Origin: Brevibacillus brevis
GTDB lineage: Bacteria; Bacillota; Bacilli; Brevibacillales; Brevibacillaceae
Reading direction: 5' to 3'
Length of the DNA: 64,000 bases
NCBI RefSeq assembly: GCF_001039275.2
Contig: NZ_CP030117.1
Span: forward strand, 3,286,001 to 3,350,000
Below are positions 18,460-30,400 of the stretch, piece after piece. Numbering within the stretch: position 1 is the stretch's first letter; the number at the start of each line of letters is the position of its first letter. Under the pieces are notes generated by a model, which searched no databases, had not been told where the DNA came from, and saw only the letters and a list, made by a program, of their open reading frames with translations. Made by a program: the position numbers and the translations under genes.

Positions 18460-21400
18460 CACTATTTATCCCTTTTCTTTTTGATAATCGTTGTGATCTT
18501 TTGGCATTGCCCTGAAGCAACAACTCTCTACGTCTTGGCTCTGGAATCGATTGCAGACTGTTTGCATTTGTTTTCTGACTTATATAAGTCAGGAAAGATT
18601 CGATGGTTCGATATCTGTACAGATTGGCTATCGAAATGTCTCGATCTATCTTTTCTATCAGCAGCTTATGCAAATGGATGACACTGAGGGAATTGCCTCC
18701 AATCTGGAAGAAGTCATCACCTATGCTGACCTTGTCGATCTGCAGTACTTCTTTCCAGAGCAGTGACAATTGTTTTTCCATCTCGGTTTTGGGAAGAACC
18801 ACTTTCTCTTTTTCCAAGCCCACTTGGATACGTGAAAGCGATTTTCTGTCAATTTTTCCGCTGGAGGTATAAGGCAGTGCATCGAGCTGTTGGTAATAGA
18901 CGGGAACCATGTACGCCGGCAAATGCCGTTGCAAATGTGTCTTCAGCTTCCCTGTATCAATCTTGTCCTTGGCGCTAAAAAACGCGCACAGTACCTTGCT
19001 CTCAGCCTGCGTCCCCTGGCTGAGTACCGCAACCGTTTCGATTTGGTCGGTATAAGCTTGGATAGCCGATTCAATTTCTCCCAATTCGATCCGGAAGCCC
19101 CGCAGCTTGATTTGTGTATCTTTTCTGCCCAAATAGGCAATGTTCCCGTCTTCTAGCCAACGGGCTAAATCTCCCGTGAAGTACAGCCGCTCTCCTGGAA
19201 GAATCGGCAGCTCCTTGAATTTTTCCGCTGTCAGCTCTGGACGGTTCAGATAGCCTTTCGCCACCTGGACACCTGCTATGCACAGCTCTCCCGGAACGCC
19301 AATCGGTGCGAATCCGCCCTCTTCCGTGACGATGTACAAGCGGGTATTCGCCACTGGCTTGCCGATAGGGATGAGCTGGTCTTCTTCTTGAACCTCATAG
19401 TAGCTGACGTCAATTGACGCCTCGGTAGGGCCGTACAGATTGTGCAATTCCACTCCCGGCATTTTTCGGAAGAAGCGATCCTTTACTTCGATGCTCAGCT
19501 CTTCGCCGCTGCAGATACATCGCTTCAATCGAGAAAAGGAAGCTGCTTCCGGCAGCGCATGAAGGAACCCTGCCAGCATGGAAGGCACGAAATGCAGCGT
19601 CGTAACCTCCTGCTCGCAGATGAGGTTGTAGAGATAATCGGGATCTTTTTCTCCCCCCGGCTTCGCCAAGCATAGTACCCCACCGATCATGAGCGGGAGA
19701 AACAGCTCCCACACGGAAACATCAAACGTATAGGTGGTCTTTTGCAGCACGACCTCCTTTTCATCCATCCCGTATTGATCGGCCATCCAGCGCAATCGGT
19801 TGGTCATACCTCCATGGGTCAAAAGGACGCCTTTCGGATTACCTGTGGAGCCCGATGTATAGAGCACATAAGCCAAATCATCCGGGTGAAGCTGTATGCC
19901 TAGATTGGTACACTCATAACTGGCATATCGTGCTGTATCTTCCAAATCATAGACGGCAATCTTTGTCGTTCCCATAGCAGGGACTTTGTCAATCAACTCC
20001 GTATGGCTCAGGACGATGCGGACTCCACTGTCTTCGAGCAAGTACTGAATTCGCTCTCCGGGAGTAGAGGGATCGATGGGCAGATAAGCACATCCCGCCT
20101 TTTCAATGGCGAGCAATCCAATGATCATGGCAAAGGAGCGTTCTGCCATGATGCCCACAATCTGATTTTTCTCGCAACCTTGTTCGAGCAGGAATCGAGC
20201 GACCTGATTCGCCCGTTTGTTCAACTCGCGGTATGTCAGGCTCTGCCTTTCCCACACAACCGCACTTTCATTTCCCCGCACGCTGGCCTGTTCCTCGATA
20301 AGAGCAATCACGCTTTGGCTCCAGTCCTCATTCACCTGCGTTTGGTTGAACCCGTCTCGAAGCAGGTGCTCTTCTTCCACTGAAATCAAGCCAATCTCCC
20401 TGATTTGTTGGTCAGGGCCCCGCAAAATTTCATGGACGATTTGCTGGAAATGTCTCCCCATGCGCTCAACCGTGGATGCAGTGAACAGCGCGGTCGCGTA
20501 CTCGATGGCAAATCCTATCTTCCCTTGCTCTTCCCACGTTTGCATCATCAGGTCAAACTTGGCGATGCCGCTGTGGAAGTCATAACGTTGGACATCCAGA
20601 CCACGGATGATCAATTGGCTGCGATCCCGTTGTTCCCACGTAAACATCGTGTCAAACAGAGGATTGCGACTGAGATCTCGTTCCTTCTCGATTTGCTGCA
20701 CAAGCTCCTCAAAAGGATAGCTTTGATGCTCAAACGCTTGCAGGCAGTACGCTTTCAGCTCTTGCAGGTAATCAACTACGCGCTTGTCGCCTTCTGGGTA
20801 GCTTCTCAGTGCGAGTGTATTAACGAAAGCCCCGACAGTCTCCTCGGTCTCCACACCGAGACGACCAGCAACTGGGGTTCCGATCAGGATTTCTTTTTGA
20901 CCACTGTATTTGGTCAGCAGGATGGAGAAGCAGCCAAACAGCAGCATAAACGGCGTCAGTTGCTGTTTGCGGCAAAACTCTCGGAGTGCAGCAGCCTTCT
21001 CATTCTCCAAGACAAAACACCTAAGCGCTCCAGAGAAATTTTTGATCGAAGGACGACGGTAATCAGTCGGCAAATCAAGTGTTTCGTAGCCGTCCCTGTA
21101 TTGTTGTAGCCAGAAATCTGCTTCCTTTTGCCAAAATGCCGTGTCCCTGCTTTGCTGCCATACAGCGAAGTCTTTGTACTGAACCTTTGGTTCCCCCAAG
21201 GTCTGACTATCGTAATAGGCCAGAAAATCATTCACCAGCCGTTCAATCGACAGTCCGTCGGAAATGATATGATGCATATCGATCAGCATGACATGGCGTT
21301 CTTTTTCCACGCAGACCAGGCGAATTCGCAGCAACGGTGCTTGGTCCAACGAAAACGGACGAACAAAGCCTTCTAGCGTTTCATCTACATTTGCTCCCAA

Positions 21401-24400
21401 CATCTCCGCATATTCAATGGCAAAAGATGCATCGGGTACGATTTTTTGCACTAAATTTTGACCGATCAGCTCAAAATACGTCCGCAGCGCTTCATGCCGT
21501 TGCAGCAATAATTCGCACGCAGCCTCCACTCGTTCCCGATCTAGCTTCCCTTTCAGTACGAACACACCGGGGATGTTGTATGCCATACTGTTCTCATCAA
21601 ATTGATGTAGGGCATACAGCCTTTTTTGTTGGGATGATACCGGGTAGTACGGCGCTTCCGATGCTTTTGGAATCACGACTGCCGTCTGCGGCGTTTTTTG
21701 CAGAATGAGCGGTACCAGTTCCCGGATCGTAGGATGCTCGAACACCTCCTGCATCGTCAACTGCACTTGGAAGGCTGCGGAAATCTTTGATTTTAATACA
21801 ATTGCTGCTAACGAATTGCCTCCCAATTCAAAAAAATGATCTGTGGAGGAAAGGTTCTCAATGTTGAGCGTCTCTTTAAAAATGGAAACCAGAAGCTGTC
21901 CTTCTTTTCTCCTAAAGATTTCAGGAGATGGCTTTTCTATGTTGTCGCTAACTGTTATATGCGGCAACGCTTTTCTATCGATCTTTCCGCTGGAGGTATA
22001 AGGGAGCGCATCGAGCTGTTGGTAATGGACGGGAACCATGTACGCCGGCAAATGCCGTTGCAAATGTGTCTTCAGCTTCCCTGTATCAATCTTGTCCTTG
22101 GCGCTAAAAAACGCGCACAGTACCTTGCTCTCAGCCTGCGTCCCCTGGCTGAGTACCGCAACCGTTTCGATTTGGTCTGTATAAGCTTGGATAGCCGATT
22201 CAATTTCTCCCAATTCGATCCGGAAGCCCCGCAGCTTGATTTGTGTATCTTTTCTGCCCAAATAGGCAATGTTCCCGTCTTCTAGCCAACGGGCTAAATC
22301 TCCCGTGAAGTACAGCCGCTCCCCTGGAAGAATCGGCAGCTCCTTGAATTTTTCCGCTGTCAGCTCTGGACGGTTGAGATAGCCTTTCGCCACCTGGACA
22401 CCTGCTATGCACAGCTCTCCCGGAACGCCAATCGGTGCGAATCCGCCCTCTTCCGTGACGATGTACAAGCGGGTATTCGCCACTGGCTTGCCGATAGGGA
22501 TGAGCTGGTCTTCTTCTTGAACCTCATAGTAGCTGACGTCAATTGACGCCTCGGTAGGGCCGTACAGATTGTGCAATTCCACTCCCGGCATTTTTCGGAA
22601 GAAGCGATCCTTTACTTCGATGCTCAGCTCTTCGCCGCTGCAGATGCAGCGCTTCAATCGGGAAAAGGAAGCTGCTTCCGGCAGCGCATGAAGGAACCCT
22701 GCCAGCATGGAAGGCACGAAATGCAGCGTCGTAACCTCCTGCTCGCAGATGAGGTTGTAGAGATAATCGGGATCTTTTTCTCCCCCCGGCTTCGCCAAGC
22801 ATAGTACCCCACCGATCATGAGCGGGAGAAACAGCTCCCACACGGAAACATCAAATGTATAGGTGGTCTTTTGCAGCACGACCTCCTTGTCATCCATCCC
22901 GTATTGATCGGCCATCCAGCGCAATCGGTTGGTCATACCGCCATGGGTCAAAAGGACGCCTTTCGGATTACCTGTGGAGCCTGATGTATAGAGCACATAG
23001 GCCAAATCATCGGGATGAAGCTGTATGCCTGGATTGGTACACTCATAACCCGCGTATCGCACGGCATCTTCCAAATCATAGACGACTACGCCTGCAGTGT
23101 TTGCTATACCAACAAGTCCCGCATGGCTCAAGACGATGCGGATTCCACTGTCTTCGACCATATACTGGATTCGCTCCGCTGGGGTAGTGGGATCGATGGG
23201 CAGATAAGCACATCCCGCCTTTTCAATGGCGAGCAATCCAATGATCATGGCAAAGGAGCGTTCTGCCATGATGCCCACAATCTGATTTTTCTCGCAACCT
23301 TGTTCGAGTAAGAATCGAGCGACCTGATTCGCCCGTTCGTTCAACTCGCGGTATGTCAGGCTCTGCCCTTCCCACACAACTGCACTTTCATTTCCCCGCA
23401 CGCTGGCCTGTTCCTCGATAAGAGCAATCACGCTTTGACTCCAGTCCTCATTAACCTTTGTCTGGTTAAACCCTTCCCGAAGCAGGTGCTCTTCTTCCGC
23501 TGAAATCAAGCGAATCTTCCTGATTTGTTGGTCAGGAGACTGCAAAATTTCGTCGACGATCTGCTGGAAATGTCTGCCCATGCGCTCTACCGTGGAAGCG
23601 GTAAACAGCGCGGTCGCATACTCGATGGCAAATCCTAACTCCTCTTGCTCTTCCCACGTTTGCATCATCAGGTCAAACTTGGCGATGCCGCTGTGGAAGT
23701 CATAACGTTGCACATCTACTCCATGGATAATCAATTGGCTGCGATCCCGCTGTTCCCACGTAAACATCGTGTCAAACAGAGGATTGCGACTGAGATCTCG
23801 TTCCTTCTCGATTTGTTGCACAAGCTCCTCAAAAGGATAGCTTTGATGCTCAAATGCTTGCAGGCAGTACGCTTTCAGCTCTTGCAGGTAATCAACTACG
23901 CGCTTGCCCCCTTCTGGGTAGCTTCTCAGTGCGAGTGTATTAACAAAAGCCCCGACAGTCTCCTCCGTCTCCACGCCGAAACGACCGGCAACTGGGGTTC
24001 CGATCAGGATTTCATTTTGACCACTGTATTTGGCCAGCAGGATAGAGAAGCAACCAAACAGCAGCATGTACGGTGTCAGTTGTTGCGTGCGGCAAAACTC
24101 CCGGAGTGCAGCAGCCTTCTCATCCGCCAAAACAAACCGACTAATCGACCCGGCAAAATTTTTGATCGAAGGACGGCGGTAATCAGTCGGCAAATCAAGT
24201 GTTTCGTAGCCATCCTTATATTGCTGTAACCAAAAATCTGCTTCCTTTTGCCAAAATGCTGTGTCCCTGCTTTGCTGCCATACAGCGAAGTCTTTGTATT
24301 GAATCTTTGGGTCCCCCAAGGTCTGCCCATCGTAATAGGCCAGAAAATCACTCACTAGCCGTTCACTCGACAATCCGTCAGAAATGATATGATGCATATC

Positions 24401-27400
24401 GATCAGCATGACATGGCGCTGTTTTTCCACGCAGACCAAGCGAATTCGCAGCAACGGTGCTTGGTCCAATGCGAACGGGCGACTGAAGCCCTCCAGTGTC
24501 TCCTCTACACTTGCCCCCGGCATCTCCACATATTCAATCGCAAACGAGGCTTCTGGAACGATTTTTTGTACAAGATCTTGTCCGATCAGCTCAAAACACG
24601 TCCGCAGAGCTTCATGCCGTTGCAGCAATCCATCACATGCAGCCTGCAATCGTTCCCGATCCACCATTCCGTGCAGGAGGAACACACCGGGGATGTTGTA
24701 TGCCGTACTGCTCTCATCAAATTGCTGTAGAGCGTATAGCCTCTTTTGCTGGGATGATACCGGGTAGTGCGGCGCTTCCTTTGCTTTGGGGATGACGACT
24801 GCCGTCTGCGGCGTTTTTTGCATGATAAGCGGCACCAGTTCCCGGATCGTAGGATGCTCGAACACCTCTTGCATCGTCAAATGCACTTGAAACGTATCTG
24901 TCATTTTGGAGACAAGTGAAATGACTTTAAGCGAATCAAATCCTGATTCAAACAGATCATCGTCTTCCCCAACATGAGGTCCTCCGATAATTTCGGATAC
25001 TACCTGTGAAAGCATGGCTCCTTCTTTCGTTGTAAACTTGTGCACGGCTTGAATCGAAACGGGGTCTTGTCCAAGCAACGGTTTCTCGTTGGCACTCACC
25101 CGCTTGCCGTGGCTGCTTGTGTCGAAACGGAAATTGTTTATCCAGTAACGCTTTTTTTCAAACGGGTATCCTGGCAGAGAAACTCTCCTTCGCTTTTCTG
25201 CTCCGTAAAACCGTTTCCAGTCAATGTCGATTCCATATAACCATAATTGCGCAACTGTCTTTAAAAAGAATTCATCATCCGCTACTTTCATTTGCTCAAC
25301 TCGAATCGTATCGAGAATCTGTTGATTGCGTTCAGGATACAAAAACCTCTTCGCAAGCGTGCACAGATTTCGTCCCGGCCCTATCTCGATAAATAAGGTA
25401 TGCTCATGCATCGCCAGCTTCTTAATCCCTTCCACAAAACGAACAGGTTCGCGCAAATGACGAAGCCAATATTCGGGATCGACAGCTTCCTCAGGTGTGA
25501 TTGCATTACCTGTCAAACTGGAGAAAAACGGAATAACAGGTGGATGGTACGAAATGCTGTGAACGTATTCACTTAGGTCGGCCAGCATGGAATCCAGCAT
25601 CTTGGAATGGCCGGCATGGGAAATAGGAAGCCGCATGCTTATGATCTTGTTTTGCTTCAGCGAAGATTCGAATTTGGTAACATCCTCCTTGCTCCCGGAG
25701 ACAACACAAGACTCATCGTTCACTGCTGCGATCGACAGTTCATTTGGAAGCATGCCCAGCAATTCCAATTCCGGCAACGGCACCGTTAGCATAGTCCCTT
25801 CAGGAAGTCCCTCCATCAGCCGTCCTCTGTGATAGGTTAAAAACAGGGCGTCTTCCAGCGAGAAAACTCCAGCTATGCACGCTGCCACATACTCCCCTAT
25901 GCTGTATCCGATCATGCTCAGAGGAGTAATATGCCACTCCATCAGCATCAAAGCCATAGAATACTCAACGGCAAAGTGAAGAGGCTGGGAAATGCTCTGT
26001 CTATGAATTTCCGTTCCCGTTTGGGTGTCAGTCTTTTCTGGATACAGATAGTCTTGATACCGGACACCCGAGATTTTTTGCAAAATCGTGAAGCATTCAT
26101 CCAGCTTCTCTCGAAAAATCGTCTCGTATCGGTAAAGATCCAGGGCCATATTCACGTATTCCGCGCCTTGACCCGTAAACATAAATACAATGGAAGGCGT
26201 TTGTTCGGAAGCCACGAAATCCAATGACTTTCGTGTGTCCTTCTCCGTTAATATTTCAATAGCCTGTCTCACTTCCGAACAAAGGAATACAGAGCGGTGC
26301 GAAAAACGCTTCCGTCCTACCTTCAACGTGTAAGCTGCATCGGCTAAATGAATGTTGTGGTTGCGCTGGAACTTCTCTCGAATCTGTCCTTTTATCTTCT
26401 TCAACGCCGTATCGTTTTCCGCGGATAACGTTATGATTTGGAATCGTCTTTTGGTCGGCGTCTTTATAACGGGCGGAGCTTCTTCCAGAATCACATGGGC
26501 GTTGCTCCCCCCCTGTCCAAAGGAACTCACACCAGCCCGAAGAGGGAACAAATCTTCTGTTCGCAAGTCACGAAGTTGCGTGTGCGGGTAAAAAGGAGAA
26601 TTCTGAAAATCGATTTGCGGATTGACCTCATCAAAATTGATTGTAGGCGGAATCATCCGATTCTTCAGCGACAAGGATGTTTTCATTAAACCCGCAATCC
26701 CTGCCGCTGCTTCCAAATGTCCGATATTCGTCTTGACTGAGCCAATTCCGCAATAGTTTTTCTTATCCGTATCAAAGGCCATTTTGAGTCCTTCGATTTC
26801 AACAGGATCACCCAAAATCGTTCCAGTCCCATGAGCTTCAATATAATGGAGCTGTGTAGACCCGAGTCCGGAGCGTTGGATTGCTTTCTGGATGACAGCT
26901 GCTTGTCCTTCAACACTCGGGGCGGAGTACCCCACTTTACGGTTTCCATCATTATTTACCGCAGAAGACTTCACAACTGAATAGATATGATCCCCATCTG
27001 CAAGGGCATCCTTCAATCGTTTTAATACGACAAGCCCCACGCCATTTCCGGTCACCGTGCCTGATGCTTTTTTATCAAAGGCTCTGCAATGTCCATCCCT
27101 TGATAAAATCATTCCCTCCTGGTGGATATACCCCATCTCGTCCAGCAAAGAAACTGTAACCGCTCCTGCTATTGCTATGTCACACTCTCCAAAAAGCAAA
27201 TCTTTGTAGGCACGATCGACGGCAATCAGCGAAGTGGAGCAAGCTGCTTGGACCGTGATAGCTGGACCCCTCAAATTCATGCGATACGCAATCAGTGTTG
27301 CAAATGAATTGCTGTTAACATGATAAATTTGATATTGATCAGAGGCATAAAGAGACGGTGAAAACTTTTCGGGTACCCAGTATATATTGTAGGAGGAGCC

Positions 27401-30400
27401 GACATACAAACCGATGGAGCCTGGGTAGGCTTCAGGTTCATATCCTGCATCTTCCAAGGCATGCCAAGCACATTCATGAAGCAAGCGAATTTGTGGGTCC
27501 ATTTGCTTGGCCTCTGTAACCGTATATCCAAAGAAATCTGCATCAAAACAATCGATATCCTCCAGCTTCCCCTTTGCTTTAACAAAATGGGGGCTGTTCA
27601 ACAACTCGTGATCGATGCCGAATGCCTGCATTTCTTCATCCGTATAAAACTTGATTGTTTCCGTTCCGTTCACCAAGTTGCTCCAAAACTGCTCTTTGTC
27701 AGCCGCTCCTGGAAATCGGCCAGCCATCCCAATGATGGCGACATCCGTGTCTTGAATGTCTATGGCTTGAAGCGGGACGATTTTAGGCTTTTTATCTTTT
27801 GTATGGGTAGTCATGCTGTGAACCTTGGTTTTCGCATGGAAGTATTTTGCAAAATCATAAATCGTCGGATAGGTGAAAATAGTCTGTATCGAAACTTCCG
27901 TATTGAATTCGGCTTTCAATTCATTACACAAATAAATGACTTTGATCGAGTCGCCTCCGACATCAAAGAATCGGTCGTGTATGCCCACTCGCTCGATTTT
28001 CAGTACTTTTTTCCATATCTGAGCAATCTTTGTTTCCAGCTCGCTCCTTGGCTCAACTGTTTTTTCCGAAACATTCAATGGATTTTTTTGGATCTGTACC
28101 AAAGCTTTTCGATCCACTTTTAAATTGCTGGTGTACGGAATTGCTTGTATACGGTAGTAAAAAGACGGAATGGCGTAATAAGACAGTTTGTCCTTTAGAA
28201 AATCTTTACAATCTGCCCAGTTGAAATTGCCATCGATGACCATATACGCAGCCAGAGCCGAATCATTCTTTTCTTTTATCTCTATGACAACGGCATCTTT
28301 TACTGACGGAAATTTTTTCAGGGCGCTTTCAACCTCGGCGATTTCTATGCGATGTCCCCTGATTTTGACCTGATCGTCTTTTCGTCCAACAAACTGCAAC
28401 GTTCCATCTGGCAGCCAATAGGCATAATCACCCGTACAGTATAATTTTTCACCTGGTTGAAATGGATGAGGTATAAATTTTTCCTCAGTGAGTAGAGGCT
28501 GGTTTAAGTATCCCTTCGCCACTCCTTTTCCTGAGATGCACAGTTCACCCGGGTACCCGAGCGGGCGCAATGTCCTCTCTTTCGACAAGAGATAGATTCC
28601 CGTATTGGCAATAGGTTTCCCGATGGCAATCGATTCATCAAGCAGGTGGACAGTAGACCATACAGTCGTTTCAGTCGGGCCATAGACATTGTAAATCGGC
28701 TGCTTAGTTATTTCGCGCAAAGATTGATATAAATGTTCCGGCAGTCCTTCTCCGCCGATCAATATCTTTTTCAATTGCTGCAAGCTGTTAGCACGTGATG
28801 AATTCACAAGCATTTTCATCCGAGATGGAGTCGCTTGGAGAATCGTAACCGAATTGGCTTCGATCAATCGCAGTATTTCATCCGGGTCTTTTAGCGCCAT
28901 ATCGCTCGCCAATACGATTTTCATTCCAAGACATAGCGGCGCCAATGATTCCAGGACAAAAATATCAAAAGAATAAGTAGTGAGAGCGAGTATGGCATGA
29001 TCAGGCTCAAAACCGATCTCTTTTTCCATTCCGTAGATAAAATTCACGACGTTTTCGTGTGTGATCATCACACCCTTGGGTACCCCTGTCGATCCGGATG
29101 TATAAATCACATAAGCCAGATCATCCGACGAAGGCGGAGCAATTGTCGCTTCCCGCGCGCGTTGCTGCATGTCTTGCAAGCCATAATACCCTTCGCTCTC
29201 TGTATGATCCATGCACACAACGGTTTGGAAAGCCGGACACTTCGCTTGAAGAGCAGCTAATATATCGCCGTATTTCTGCTCGGAAATCACTACTTTTACA
29301 TGCCCGTCGTCAAGCATCGTCGAGCAACGTTCGAGTGGCAGCATCGGATCAATTGGCACATAGGCGCCCCCGGCTTTTAATATTCCGAGCATGGCGATTA
29401 ACAGTTCCGGCCGCCTGTCCATGAACAGACCCACGCACTGGTTGGAGTGAATGTCCACATCCCGTAATAAAATTGCCAACTGATTCGCTTGCTCATTGAT
29501 TTGCCGATACGTGAAGCATTGGTCTTGGTATATAAGTGCAATACGATCCGGTGTTTTACATACCTGCTCTTCAAATAACTGTGGGATGCTTTTCTCGGAT
29601 GGCACCCACACTTTTGTATCATTCCACTTATACAGCAGCTTCTGTTTTTCTTCGGGAAAGAGAAAGTCAACAGCGCGAATGCTTGCAAGCGGCTGTTCTA
29701 CAAGCCAAGAAAGTATCGTCTGATAGCGCGCACATAGTTCCTCTACGAATGTCTCGCTATAGATGCGATTGTCATAGTCGACAACAAACTGAATCGAATT
29801 CCACAGCGTGATAAAGATCGTGAGCGGATAGTTGGTTTCTTCTCTATATGAAAAGGAATCAATAACAATATTCCGATTATTCGAATGATGTTGAAGCGGA
29901 TAATTTTCAACGACAAGAATTGCATCAAATAACTCTTTTTCAAAAGGCAACGCACTGTATTTTTTTATATCCCGCAATGGGGTAGAACCAAAGTGTTTTC
30001 GAGCATTCATGGAGGCAAACACCTTTTCCAAAAATGCCTGGAGAGATTCATCTGGATCGATCGCCATTCTAAGTGGCAACGTATTGATAAATAAACCCAC
30101 CATCTCCCCGATTCCTTCGAGAGACTCTTCCCTCCCTGAGATGGTCGTTCCAAAAACTACGTCTTTGCTGTCTGTATAAAAATAGTGCAGCAACGCCCAA
30201 GCCCCATACAGATAACAACTGATTGAGTGCTTTCCTTGGCGCTTGATTTCATCGTGTAGGGACTGAGGTAGTTCCAGACGGACCTGTTTTTTCCCCTCAT
30301 CATCCTGTCTGCTAACGCGATTCGCTGGAATGATCTCCTGAAGCCAGACCGGATTTACGTCTTGCAGATATGTGGTCCAGAAGCTTTCTTGCTCAGCTTT

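Noticed and set aside
18840..24890. Long direct repeats considered as a mobile element or CRISPR-like array
   Set aside because: They encode C-A-PCP modules in frame, with no transposase, inverted ends or short spacers.
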